Below, piece by piece: positions 37,103 through 46,229 of a stretch of 58,873 nucleotides of DNA. The notes under the pieces are model-generated. The model was not told the origin of the DNA, ran no database searches, and saw nothing but the letters and a program-made list of their open reading frames with translations. The DNA comes from Gammaproteobacteria bacterium (GTDB taxonomy: Bacteria; Pseudomonadota; Gammaproteobacteria; Berkiellales; Berkiellaceae), in NCBI GenBank assembly GCA_016191245.1, contig JACPOY010000004.1, positions 67,159-126,031 of the forward strand, written 5' to 3'. Each line of letters opens with the position of its first letter. Positions within the stretch are counted from its first letter, which is position 1. A program made the translations under genes and the position numbers.

Positions 37103-39469
37103 TTAGTTACGAAGTGGTTTACCTTTTTCAAGCATATACTTGATTCGTTCAACTGTTTCGTTTGTTTGTACTAAATCAACAATCGCTTCACGCTCTAGAT
37201 GAAGCATCCATTGCTCATCAACAAGACTATTAGCTTCAATTTCCCCACCACATAACACGTGAGCGACTTTACTGCCAATGAGAAAATCATGATCTGATAT
37301 AAATCCACCTTCGCGCAAATTCACAAGATATGTTTTTAAATTAGCAATACCAGGAGAACCAGCAACTTGGAATTTCACTGGAATCGGCGGAGTATAGGAA
37401 ATATCTGCTAAGGCTAATGCTTGTTTTTTGGCTTGAAAAAGGAGTTCATCATTACTAAAAACGATTGAGTCTTGAGGACGTAAGTATCCTAATCGTTTTG
37501 CATCTAATGCACTGATGGAAACTTGTCCCATCGCCACTTGGTCAAAGAAAGACCGCAATGATTTATAAATATTTCCATCAACCGCCTTAAGTGAAGCCCG
37601 ATAAGCTAATTCTTTACTCCCAGCCCCTGCAGGAATAATACCCACTCCCACTTCCACTAAACCCACGTAAGTTTCAAATGCAGCGACAATCTTTGTGGTA
37701 TGCATACTTAATTCACATCCACCTCCCAAAGTAAGTCCTCGTATTGCCGCTACTGTAGGGATACTTGCATAGCGAAGCATTAATGCTGTTTTTTGAAAAA
37801 GTGAAACTGTTTTTTCTATTAAATCAATACGATTATCTTTTAATCCCTCTACGACCTGTTTTAAATCAGCACCGACACTAAAATCCACATCATGTCTTTG
37901 CCAAAGAACCAACGCATCATAATCTTTTTCAGCTCGGAGAATGGCTTCTTGGATCCCTTCTAATACGTCTGTGCTAATACAATTTTTTTTCGTTTTAAAA
38001 CTTAAAATGGGGATCCTATCACCTAGCGTCCACATTCGGATGGCATCAGTTTCAAAAATAGTCTCTCCTTCATTGGGGGTCTCAGTAATTGTTTGATCTG
38101 GGAAATACTGACGTTTATAAATCGGTAACTCAGAACGTCCAATAAAGATTTTCTTTTCTGGCGAAAATGCTTTTCCTTGTTGATAAGGGCCATCAAGCGT
38201 GTTCACCCAATCGGGTAAGGCTACAGGACTCATTGTTTCTTCGTTTTGTGCTTCTTGATTAATTTTCTTTGCAATTTCTTTCCATGAAGCTAATTGCCAT
38301 ATTTCGAATGGCCCTTGCTGCCAACCATAACCCCATCGCATGCTCAAGTCGATATCACGTGCAGATTGTGCAATTGCATTAAGATGATAAGCACAATAAT
38401 GAAATAGATCACGAAAAATTCGCCACATAAATTGCGCTTGAGGATCATGAGATTTTATCAGTTTCTCGAAGCGATCAACGGGAGATGTTTGACGCATGAT
38501 TGTCATTACTTCATTACTGACATGCGAGCTAATTGGACGATAGGCTTTATCGTGGTAATCCCAAACTTGAATTTGCTGCCCAACTTTCTTATAAACACCC
38601 TGCCCTTTTTTCTGACCTAAGGCTCCACGTTCTATCAATTCTGTAATCCAAGTGGGTAAATCGAAATAATTCGCCCAAGGATCATCTTTCAAATCTTGCT
38701 TTAAGGTATTAACCACATGCGCCATGGTATCTAAACCGACAACATCCATGGTTCTAAATGTTGCACTTTTGGATCTGCCAATAAGAGGACCAGTCAATGC
38801 ATCTACAATATCAGGGGCTAAACCCAACTCACGGCTATGATGGAGCACAGCCAACAATGAAAAGACGCCGATTCGGTTACCAATAAAGTTTGGTGTATCA
38901 TTGGCAATAATCACCCCTTTACCTAATCGACTAACAAGAAATGTTTCCAATTGCGCCAATAAAGATTTATCCGTTTGGGTGTGTGGAATAATTTCCACTA
39001 GTTTCATATAACGGGGTGGATTAAAAAAATGAATTCCACAAAAACGTGATTGTAAATTTTCAGGTAGAATCGTTGATAAATGATGAATACCTAGACCGGA
39101 GGTATTGGTTGCAAATATGACAGATTTTGAAAGATAAGGGCTCACTTTCTGATAAAGACTTTGCTTCCAATCAAAGCGTTCTGAAATTGCCTCTATGACA
39201 AGATCACAATTTCTCAATTTATCTAAATCTGTATTGTAATTGGCAGGAGTAATATATTGCTCAATTCCATCTACTGCCAATGGATTGGGTTTTAATTTAC
39301 TTAATGCACTAATAGAAGATTCAACAATCGCATTTTGTGAACCTTTTTCTGAAGGTAAATCAAATAAAATTGTTTCAACACCTGCATTTGTTAAGTGAGC
39401 TGCAATTTGTGCTCCCATGACGCCTGCGCCTAATACTGCTGCTCGGCGGATATTTAATTTTTCCGTCAC
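37103..39469 (-). CDS. 3-hydroxyacyl-CoA dehydrogenase/enoyl-CoA hydratase (FadN-type order)
   Basis: 788 residues with the dehydrogenase first. The Rossmann motif VLGAGVMGAQIAAHL is at about 13-27, GIHFFNPPRYMKLVEI follows near 145, and the dehydrogenase C-terminal domain continues. The enoyl-CoA hydratase domain is at about 480-680, with AAIRGLTLGGGCELSM and GLVEVGVGIIPAGAG holding both catalytic glutamates. This order is opposite to FadB/FadJ and like FadN of Bacillus or the similar Legionella protein. It forms a beta-oxidation pair with the adjacent thiolase. An 88-base palindromic repeat lies between it and fadJ. Confidence 0.93.
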   Translation of the reverse strand: MTEKLNIRRAAVLGAGVMGAQIAAHLTNAGVETILFDLPSEKGSQNAIVESSISALSKLKPNPLAVDGIEQYITPANYNTDLDKLRNCDLVIEAISERFDWKQSLYQKVSPYLSKSVIFATNTSGLGIHHLSTILPENLQSRFCGIHFFNPPRYMKLVEIIPHTQTDKSLLAQLETFLVSRLGKGVIIANDTPNFIGNRIGVFSLLAVLHHSRELGLAPDIVDALTGPLIGRSKSATFRTMDVVGLDTMAHVVNTLKQDLKDDPWANYFDLPTWITELIERGALGQKKGQGVYKKVGQQIQVWDYHDKAYRPISSHVSNEVMTIMRQTSPVDRFEKLIKSHDPQAQFMWRIFRDLFHYCAYHLNAIAQSARDIDLSMRWGYGWQQGPFEIWQLASWKEIAKKINQEAQNEETMSPVALPDWVNTLDGPYQQGKAFSPEKKIFIGRSELPIYKRQYFPDQTITETPNEGETIFETDAIRMWTLGDRIPILSFKTKKNCISTDVLEGIQEAILRAEKDYDALVLWQRHDVDFSVGADLKQVVEGLKDNRIDLIEKTVSLFQKTALMLRYASIPTVAAIRGLTLGGGCELSMHTTKIVAAFETYVGLVEVGVGIIPAGAGSKELAYRASLKAVDGNIYKSLRSFFDQVAMGQVSISALDAKRLGYLRPQDSIVFSNDELLFQAKKQALALADISYTPPIPVKFQVAGSPGIANLKTYLVNLREGGFISDHDFLIGSKVAHVLCGGEIEANSLVDEQWMLHLEREAIVDLVQTNETVERIKYMLEKGKPLRN

Positions 39470-39518
39470 AGATATCTCCCTGAAATTTATTATTTAATTC
39501 CATTTTACGTCGTATTCT

Positions 39519-39606
39519 GTCATATGCGAGCATAGCGAAGCAATCCATCTTTACCTGCGTATTGGAACCGGATGGATTGCCACGTCGCTTCGCTCCTCGC
39601 AATGAC
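39519..39606. repeat. 88-base imperfect palindromic dispersed element
   Basis: Outer arms GTCATATGCGAG and CTCGCAATGAC pair. Inside them GCGAAGCAATCCATC pairs with GATGGATTGC and GTCGCTTCGC, leaving a loop of about 20 bases. Its translation gives SLRGAKRRGNPS, a peptide seen in many spurious ORFs over such elements in other bacteria. It sits between fadJ and the FadN-type gene and could attenuate or process the transcript. Confidence 0.85.
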
Positions 39607-39618
39607 GAAGGTGGTTGA

Positions 39619-41667
39619 TTAAGCAACCTCTGAATTCCAGCCTTCATCAGCTGCAAATCTATCACCGTAACGAGACTCTAGTTCTTGCAGTTGCTTGAGT
39701 AACAACTCCCCGCCTTGCTTTCTTGCATAGGTAATTGGGCCGCCTCTAAAAGGTGGAAAACCGAAACCAAAGATGCAACCAGTATCAAGTAGATCTGCAT
39801 TGTCAACGATTCCTTCTCGTAAACATGCTACAGCTTCATTTAATAATCGTAAAACGAGCCTGTCAGTAATATCTGGTGCAATTGTATCTTTAGAAGTAAT
39901 TTTGGGTTTTACTACTTTCCCTTTCTTATATTGATAAAAGCCTTTGCCCGTTTTTCGACCCAATTCCCCACGTGCAACATATTCTTTTAATTTTGTGGGT
40001 ACTTTCACTCCAGTGGTATCTGACAATTTTTCTAAAGCTGCTAAACAGATATCTAACCCTACTGTATCTGCTAACTCAACTGGTCCCATTGGCATACCAA
40101 AATCAACAGCTGCTTTATCAATGATCGGACCTTGAATGCCTTCTTCTAATAACGCAACTGCTTCTAGCATATAAGGAAGCAAAATGCGATTCACTAAAAA
40201 CCCAGGAGAGCTTTTAACTGGTAGAGGTAATTTATCAATCTTGCGAACAAAAACTATTGCCTTTTCGATGATGCTTTTGTCGGTATCTTTACCCTTAACA
40301 ATTTCAACCAACGGCATTTTTGGTACAGGATTAAAGAAATGGATCCCAATTAAACGCTCCGGATTTTGCAATACTTGATTTATTTCTTCTAATGGTATCG
40401 TGGATGTATTTGTCGCCAGTATTGCATCAGGTTTAGCTTCTTGTTCAAGCATTGCAAATAATTCTTGCTTGGCCTGTAATTTTTCTGTAATCGCTTCAAT
40501 GATGATATCTGCTGACTTTATTCCCAAACCAGTTGGATCGGGTAATAATCTGTCCATCACTTCTTGAATGAGATGCTTCTCTTTTAATTGTTTAGTAGCA
40601 AGTTCATAGCTACGCTTAATTGCATTGCCAATCAGTTTTGGTGCTTGATCTTGCAAGGTTACTTTAAAACCACGTACCGCACACCAGCCTGCAATGTCTC
40701 CTCCCATTACCCCTGCGCCAATAACATGCACATGCTTGGGTTTAAAATCAACGCCTTTTCCTTGTGATTTAAGCTGCTCTTGCAGAAAAAATACGCGAAC
40801 TAAATTTCGTGATGTATCCGTTACTAACATTTTACCGATGGATTCTGCTTCTTTATCCATGGCTTGTGGAATTTTAACTCCATTTTCTACCCAGTTCTCA
40901 ACTACCGCAAAAGGTGAGGGATAGTGTTTTGGACTCACTTTTTTATTAAGCTGATATTGAAATAATCGTCCTAATACTGGGCGTACAAATTCAAGATTTG
41001 TCATTTCATGTAAATAATTTTTCTTGAGATTTGCGGGCGGATTAAGTGCATAAGAACGTGCAGCTTTTTCTAACAACCTTAAAGGCACAGCCTCATGAAC
41101 TAAGCCCATTTTTTTGGCGGATTTTGCAGTTACATTGCGACCAGATAAAATAAGATCCATTGCAGCAAGCGCACCAATCAAATTTGGCAATCTTACTGTT
41201 CCCCCCCAACCAGGATGAATACCTAATTTTACTTCTGGTAATCCAAGGCGAGTTTTAGAGGAATCTTCTGCTATACGAAAACGACAAGCTAATGCTAGCT
41301 CAAGCCCCCCTCCTAAACAGAATCCTTCAATCATCGCAATGGTAGGAAATTGAAGTCTTTCAAGTTTATTAAATATTTCTTGCCCTTTGCGAATTAAATT
41401 AGTTGCTTCTTCAGCTGAGACAATAGTTTTAAACTGAGCAATGTCTGCACCAACGATAAAACCCGTTTTCTTCCCAGAACGAATGATTAATGCTTTTACT
41501 TGGTTATTCTGAGATAAACTATTCAAAATTTGATCAAATTCACGCAAAACACTCTCATTCAAACTATTTACATTACTATCGCTTCGATCAAGCGTTAGCC
41601 AATGAATATTATCTTCATCTACCTTGAGAGACCAATTTTCAAAATTCGTGGTCATGATTTGATCCAT
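39619..41667 (-). CDS. fadJ: FadJ/FadB-type enoyl-CoA hydratase/3-hydroxyacyl-CoA dehydrogenase
   Basis: About 682 residues from ATG 41667, which has GGAG seven bases upstream within the end of the thiolase gene; a longer frame to 41724 lacks support. The hydratase domain comes first, with IEGFCLGGGLELALAC and LGLPEVKLGIHPGWGG carrying both catalytic glutamates. The dehydrogenase follows, with HVIGAGVMGGDIAG, ATNTSTIPLEEI and GIHFFNPVPKMPLVEIV. This is the classical alpha-subunit architecture. It acts with the thiolase encoded just upstream, as in E. coli FadIJ. Confidence 0.94.
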   Translation of the reverse strand: MDQIMTTNFENWSLKVDEDNIHWLTLDRSDSNVNSLNESVLREFDQILNSLSQNNQVKALIIRSGKKTGFIVGADIAQFKTIVSAEEATNLIRKGQEIFNKLERLQFPTIAMIEGFCLGGGLELALACRFRIAEDSSKTRLGLPEVKLGIHPGWGGTVRLPNLIGALAAMDLILSGRNVTAKSAKKMGLVHEAVPLRLLEKAARSYALNPPANLKKNYLHEMTNLEFVRPVLGRLFQYQLNKKVSPKHYPSPFAVVENWVENGVKIPQAMDKEAESIGKMLVTDTSRNLVRVFFLQEQLKSQGKGVDFKPKHVHVIGAGVMGGDIAGWCAVRGFKVTLQDQAPKLIGNAIKRSYELATKQLKEKHLIQEVMDRLLPDPTGLGIKSADIIIEAITEKLQAKQELFAMLEQEAKPDAILATNTSTIPLEEINQVLQNPERLIGIHFFNPVPKMPLVEIVKGKDTDKSIIEKAIVFVRKIDKLPLPVKSSPGFLVNRILLPYMLEAVALLEEGIQGPIIDKAAVDFGMPMGPVELADTVGLDICLAALEKLSDTTGVKVPTKLKEYVARGELGRKTGKGFYQYKKGKVVKPKITSKDTIAPDITDRLVLRLLNEAVACLREGIVDNADLLDTGCIFGFGFPPFRGGPITYARKQGGELLLKQLQELESRYGDRFAADEGWNSEVA

Positions 41668-41669
41668 TT

Positions 41670-42977
41670 TTATACTCCGGCTCGCTCTAATAAAATTGCT
41701 CCACCTTGACCACCACCAATACAAAGGCTAGCCACAGATCGAGAGGTCTGATTTTTTTGCATCATATTTGTACAATGGAGCACCAAACGTGCACCACTTG
41801 CGCCAACGGGGTGGCCTATTGCAATTGCCCCACCGTTTGGGTTCAAGCGATTGATATCAATTTCACCCATTTCAGTCGAAAGATTTAAAAATTCTTTACA
41901 ATATTTTTTATCTTGCCATGCTTTAATGCATCCTATCACCTGCGCGGCAAATGCTTCATTTATTTCAAAATGATCAATATCGTTTAAAGTTAATTGGTTT
42001 TTAATTAATAGTGGTGTCATTGCATGAACAGGTCCTAATCCCATTACTGCAGGAGAAAGTGCAGCCCATTCTATATCCACAATTTTTGCTAACACTGGCA
42101 ATTGATATTTTTTAACAGCATCTTCACTTGCCAGAACCACAAATGCTGCGCCATCGCTAATCTGAGAACTATTACCGGCTGTAATGGAACCAAATTTTTC
42201 AAAAACAGGTTTTAACTTTCCAAGTTTTTCTAAGGAGGAATCTGCTCTAATACCATCATCTTGTTCAAAGACACTACCATCATTAGCAAATAAAGGTGTG
42301 ATTTCATCAAAAGCACTATTGGCCTGACCTTGGATCGCTCTTTGATGACTCTCCATAGCATACTTGTCCATTGTGATTCTATCGATATCAAATCGAAAAG
42401 CGATTTCTTCTGCCGTTTGCCCCATATTAAGGTTTACAACGGGATCGGTTAGCCCTTTTAATAAGGCTATCACTGGAACAAGCAGATTAGGACGAAATTG
42501 CAAAGCAGATTTTAGTTTATTGGGTAGCGATTTGGCTTGTTTAACTTTTGATAACCATCTTACCATGCTTTGGCTATATAATAATGGTGCTCTACTCATT
42601 GCTTCGCAACCACCGGCCAATATTAAATCATATTTGCCATCTTTGATGCTTTGCCATGCGCAGTCAATTGCTTGCAAACCTGAAGCGCAATTACGTTGTA
42701 CCGTATAGGCTGGGACTTTATCACCGCAACCTAATCTGAGTGCAATAATACGAGCAATATTTGCTTCTTCCTCACTTGGACCGGCACATCCAACCACTAC
42801 ATGATCGAACTTATCTGCAGAGAATGGCAGTCTTGCTAGAAGGGTTTTTCCTGTCGCAACGGCTAAATCAGAAGCTGAAAACGGACCAGGCTCTGCCTTC
42901 ATTTTTAAAAATGGCGTACGTGCGCCATCGACGACATAAACTACCCGGTTTGAGCGGCTTTGTTGTTTATTTTGCAT
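41670..42977 (-). CDS. fadI: FadI-type acetyl-CoA acyltransferase
   Basis: 435 residues, the length typical of FadI. The nucleophile is C97 in QRNCASGLQAID. Other motifs are AGGCEAMSRAPLL, ITAGNSSQISDGAA, NEAFAAQV, GHPVGASGAR and the C-terminal CIGGGQGGA. It is the beta subunit of the FadIJ complex. Its start overlaps the end of fadE by 37 bases, and it ends two bases before fadJ, so fadE-fadI-fadJ form one operon. Confidence 0.94.
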   Translation of the reverse strand: MQNKQQSRSNRVVYVVDGARTPFLKMKAEPGPFSASDLAVATGKTLLARLPFSADKFDHVVVGCAGPSEEEANIARIIALRLGCGDKVPAYTVQRNCASGLQAIDCAWQSIKDGKYDLILAGGCEAMSRAPLLYSQSMVRWLSKVKQAKSLPNKLKSALQFRPNLLVPVIALLKGLTDPVVNLNMGQTAEEIAFRFDIDRITMDKYAMESHQRAIQGQANSAFDEITPLFANDGSVFEQDDGIRADSSLEKLGKLKPVFEKFGSITAGNSSQISDGAAFVVLASEDAVKKYQLPVLAKIVDIEWAALSPAVMGLGPVHAMTPLLIKNQLTLNDIDHFEINEAFAAQVIGCIKAWQDKKYCKEFLNLSTEMGEIDINRLNPNGGAIAIGHPVGASGARLVLHCTNMMQKNQTSRSVASLCIGGGQGGAILLERAGV

Positions 42978-45415
42978 TCTATTTGACTTCCTAAAGCATA
43001 ATCAGGGGTAAACTCATCAACGGCTATCGCACGAAGACGATAGGATTCATACTCTTTTAAAATTTCTACTTCTTCATGGGTCAGAATTTTCTTAACAATT
43101 GCTGCTTGAATTTGCAATTCAAAACTAAGATTTTTGTTAATCTCTTTGCGCTTTATAGCTTGAAAGAGCTTGGACATAACAGGACCACAAGCAATTAATT
43201 TATTGAAAGTGGTTTCAATGAGACCTACGGGAGATTCTTCATTGCCAATAAAGCATGACTCCGTTAATCTTTGTCTTGCTCCTGAAAGGGTTAACATATA
43301 TTGAACACATTCATGCCCCAGATTGTCTTTTGGTAAAGTAAAAGCACTACCGAAAGGAAAAATAAACCACTTGAGAAAAACACCTACCGCACGCTGAGGA
43401 TAATTTTCAAACAAGCCATAAAATGCTGTTTGTGTTTTATATAAGCATGTTTGCAGCGCCCACTTTGCCATTGGCCAATCATCGTAATGTCGGCCTTGAT
43501 CACGATAGTACTTTATAATTGTTGAAGCAATGTAGAGCTGACTTAAAATATCACCCAATCTTGCAGACAGTTTTTCCTTTCGTTTGAGATCTCCTCCTAG
43601 CGTAAGCAGCGCAATATCGGCTGTCAAAGCTAACGCTGAACTCAACCAGTTAATTTTTTTAATATAATATTGGGTCTCATCATTTATCCATACCATACTT
43701 ACACGGCCACGACTTAAAGATAAGGTAGCGCATCTCACGACTGTAGAGATAAAATAGCCAACATGTTTAATAAAGTTTTTATCAAATAATTTTAAAGCTT
43801 TCTTTTTGTCTGTTTCATATAATTGTGCGGCCATCATTTCTTGTTTGGCATAAGGATGGCATCTTATCGCGCCTTGACCAAATATAATCAAACTTCTCGT
43901 AAGAATATTGGCTCCTTCTACTGTAATGCTTACAGGTATACCTTGATATCCTCGACCTAGATAATTAGAAGGTCCCAGCATTACACCGCGACCACCGTGA
44001 ATATCCATCGCATCATTCATGACTTTTCTTGACATTTCAGTCATATGATATTTAGCAATTGCTGTTGCAACAGCAGGTTTGATGCCTTGACCAATTGCAT
44101 GTGCTGTTAACGTGCGAAGTGCTTGCATTGTATAGGTAAGCCCAGCAATTCTAGCAAGCGCTTCATCTACCCCTTCAAATTGTCCTATTGGTAAACTAAA
44201 TTGCCTACGAACTGCAGCATAAGCACCCGTTGTTTTATAGGCTAATATACCGGTGGCAGTACTTAACGCTGGCAATGAAATACCGCGTCCTGCAGCTAAA
44301 CATTCCATTAACATTTGCCAGCCACGACCTGCCATTTTAGCGCCACCAATTATCCAATCCAGTGGAACAAAAACATCAGTACCTCTTATTGGGCCATTCA
44401 TGAAAGCCATATTCAAAGGAAAATGTCGATTGCCTATTTCCACCCCAGGATGATTGGTGGGAATCAAACACAAAGTGACACCCAATTCAGTTTTATCTCC
44501 CAAGAGCTTATCAGGATCGTATAATTTAAATGCCAAACCAAAAAGTGTCGCGATTGGTGCAAGTGTGATGTAACGCTTATCGAATGTAAGACGGATACCT
44601 AGTACCTCAGCCCCCTCAAAGTGACCCTTACAGATAATTCCTTTATCGGGAATAGCTCCAGCATCACTACCAGCTTCAGGACCAGTTAGCGCGAAGCAAG
44701 GTATTTCTTTCCCGTTAGCGAGTCTTGGCAAATAGTATTTTTTTTGTTTTTCTGTTCCATAATGTAATAACAATTCTGCAGGACCTAAAGAATTTGGCAC
44801 CATAACGGTGACTGCTGCACTCACACTACGTGTGGAAATTTTCATAATAACAGTAGAATTAGCAAGAGGAGAAAATTCTAAGCCACCATACTCTTTGGGG
44901 ATAATCATGCCAAAAAACTTTTCTTTTTTTAAAAACTCCCAAGCTTCAAGTGGCAAATCGCTGTTCTCATGTACTATGTGCCAATCATCAAGCATGGAAC
45001 ATAGTTTCTCGACTTGAAAATCAATAAAATCTTTTTCATCTTTACTCAATGCTGGCTTGGGCATTTTCAAAAGTTGCTGCCAATGTGGTTTTCCTTGAAA
45101 TATTTCTTTTTCCCACCACACATCGCCAGCCTCAATAGCTTCTCTTTCTGTTTCACTCATTGGAGGGAGCACGCCGCGAAACCAAGTAAAAACATATTGA
45201 GTGAGCTTGCGACGCAAAAACGGTAGATTTAAGGGAATAACAACAAGAACAAAAATTGGCCAGAGAACCCAAGCAGATTTTTCAATTAAATGATAATACG
45301 TTAGACCGTAAAGAAGTGCCCCAACTAATACTGTCCATCCATATAGTGGCACTCGAAAAAAAGCAAATCCCCAGATTAAAACAAGGCCTAAACAAACTTG
45401 GGAAAATCCGCCCAT
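42941..45415 (-). CDS. fadE: FadE, large membrane-associated acyl-CoA dehydrogenase
   Basis: About 824 residues from ATG 45415, which has AAGGGAG nine bases upstream; the frame extends to ATG 45448. Two or three hydrophobic segments occur within the first 75 residues, as in E. coli FadE. The dehydrogenase body shows IPKEYGGLEFSPLANS, FALTGPEAGSDAGAIPD, LTFDKRYITLAP and MDIHGGRGVMLGPSNYLGR. A FadE-specific C-terminal domain follows. It catalyses the first oxidation of acyl-CoA with FAD. It is the first gene of the fadEIJ operon. Confidence 0.95.
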   Translation of the reverse strand: MGGFSQVCLGLVLIWGFAFFRVPLYGWTVLVGALLYGLTYYHLIEKSAWVLWPIFVLVVIPLNLPFLRRKLTQYVFTWFRGVLPPMSETEREAIEAGDVWWEKEIFQGKPHWQQLLKMPKPALSKDEKDFIDFQVEKLCSMLDDWHIVHENSDLPLEAWEFLKKEKFFGMIIPKEYGGLEFSPLANSTVIMKISTRSVSAAVTVMVPNSLGPAELLLHYGTEKQKKYYLPRLANGKEIPCFALTGPEAGSDAGAIPDKGIICKGHFEGAEVLGIRLTFDKRYITLAPIATLFGLAFKLYDPDKLLGDKTELGVTLCLIPTNHPGVEIGNRHFPLNMAFMNGPIRGTDVFVPLDWIIGGAKMAGRGWQMLMECLAAGRGISLPALSTATGILAYKTTGAYAAVRRQFSLPIGQFEGVDEALARIAGLTYTMQALRTLTAHAIGQGIKPAVATAIAKYHMTEMSRKVMNDAMDIHGGRGVMLGPSNYLGRGYQGIPVSITVEGANILTRSLIIFGQGAIRCHPYAKQEMMAAQLYETDKKKALKLFDKNFIKHVGYFISTVVRCATLSLSRGRVSMVWINDETQYYIKKINWLSSALALTADIALLTLGGDLKRKEKLSARLGDILSQLYIASTIIKYYRDQGRHYDDWPMAKWALQTCLYKTQTAFYGLFENYPQRAVGVFLKWFIFPFGSAFTLPKDNLGHECVQYMLTLSGARQRLTESCFIGNEESPVGLIETTFNKLIACGPVMSKLFQAIKRKEINKNLSFELQIQAAIVKKILTHEEVEILKEYESYRLRAIAVDEFTPDYALGSQIECKINNKAAQTG

Positions 45416-45656
45416 ATTCAAAAGCTCCCTTTCATCCATAAAAACCATCTAATTGAGTTTAGCTACTAAAGTAGATGATGATATCTAAGATGATTAAAAT
45501 TTTGATTTTAAAACAAATAAATGTGCTTAGCTACACGAATAAGTTTACTAGATGACATATCAGTTCAATAAGTGGTATGTTAATAGTATTATCTAAGTAG
45601 TGATGAGACGTTGGCGCTAAGGTTTCATTCTTATGTTATTGATAAAGGAGAATTTA

Positions 45657-45962
45657 ATGCGTCACCATGAAAGACCATACATTGGCGATTGGTATAAAAA
45701 CCAGGAATATAACAATATTTTTGAGGTTGTCGCATCTGATGAGAATGAAGATTATGTTGAAGTGCAATATTTTGCTGGTGAAATTGAAGAATTTGACATA
45801 GAAACATGGTATGAACTTGACTTAAAACGTATTCCAGCTCCTGAAGATTGGTCAGGTCCTTATGAAGTCGCTAAAGAAGATCTCGGTTATTCTGATGAAA
45901 CAATTCATCCGGAAGACTGGTCGGGCCCCCTTACCGAAATCGAACCAAAAGAGCTTCCTTAA
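45657..45962 (+). CDS. DUF6763-type small acidic protein
   Basis: 101 residues from ATG 45657, which has AAAGGAG six bases upstream; the ATG at 45633 lacks such a site. It is strongly acidic. The sequence has the family pattern: GDWYKNQEYNNIFEVVA, VEVQYFAGEIEEFDIETWYE, and two PEDWSGP repeats at the end. This small protein is common in gammaproteobacteria and has no known function. It is divergent from fadE. Confidence 0.82.
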   Translation: MRHHERPYIGDWYKNQEYNNIFEVVASDENEDYVEVQYFAGEIEEFDIETWYELDLKRIPAPEDWSGPYEVAKEDLGYSDETIHPEDWSGPLTEIEPKELP

Positions 45963-46167
45963 TAAAATATTTATTTTTTATTTATCTGAAATAGATTGTT
46001 GATTATCCTGCATATTTTAGACTAAACAGTAAAAAGACGCTCTTTTAGCAATCTTGCATCGCACTAAATTTTGCTAAATTGCCGATCTCAATTTAATATT
46101 GATGTATGAAATAAATTATTATTTACGCTAGAAATTCGTTATATTCTTTAATGTAGTGTGAGCGTAG

Positions 46168-46197
46168 TTGGCGAACTCTAGAAGCGAAAGCTATACT
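46168..46197 (+). promoter_or_regulatory. Sigma-70-type promoter of lexA
   Basis: The -35 box TTGGCG (46168-46173) and the -10 box TATACT (46192-46197) are separated by 18 bases. Transcription would start near 46204, inside the SOS box that follows. Confidence 0.65.
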
Positions 46198-46201
46198 GGT
46201 T

Positions 46202-46217
46202 CTGTACCTTTGAACAG
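46202..46217 (+). promoter_or_regulatory. SOS box (LexA operator) before lexA
   Basis: CTGT, eight bases, ACAG: a perfect match to the gammaproteobacterial LexA consensus. It begins five bases after the -10 box and ends 12 bases before the lexA ATG, overlapping the expected transcription start and the AGGGA ribosome site. This is the usual autoregulatory position. Confidence 0.85.
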
Positions 46218-46229
46218 GGATGCAAAGTT

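Noticed and set aside
39375..39665. A 96-codon minus-strand ORF
   Set aside because: It overlaps the start of the FadN-type gene and translates the palindromic repeat into SLRGAKRRGNPS, a hallmark of spurious ORFs.
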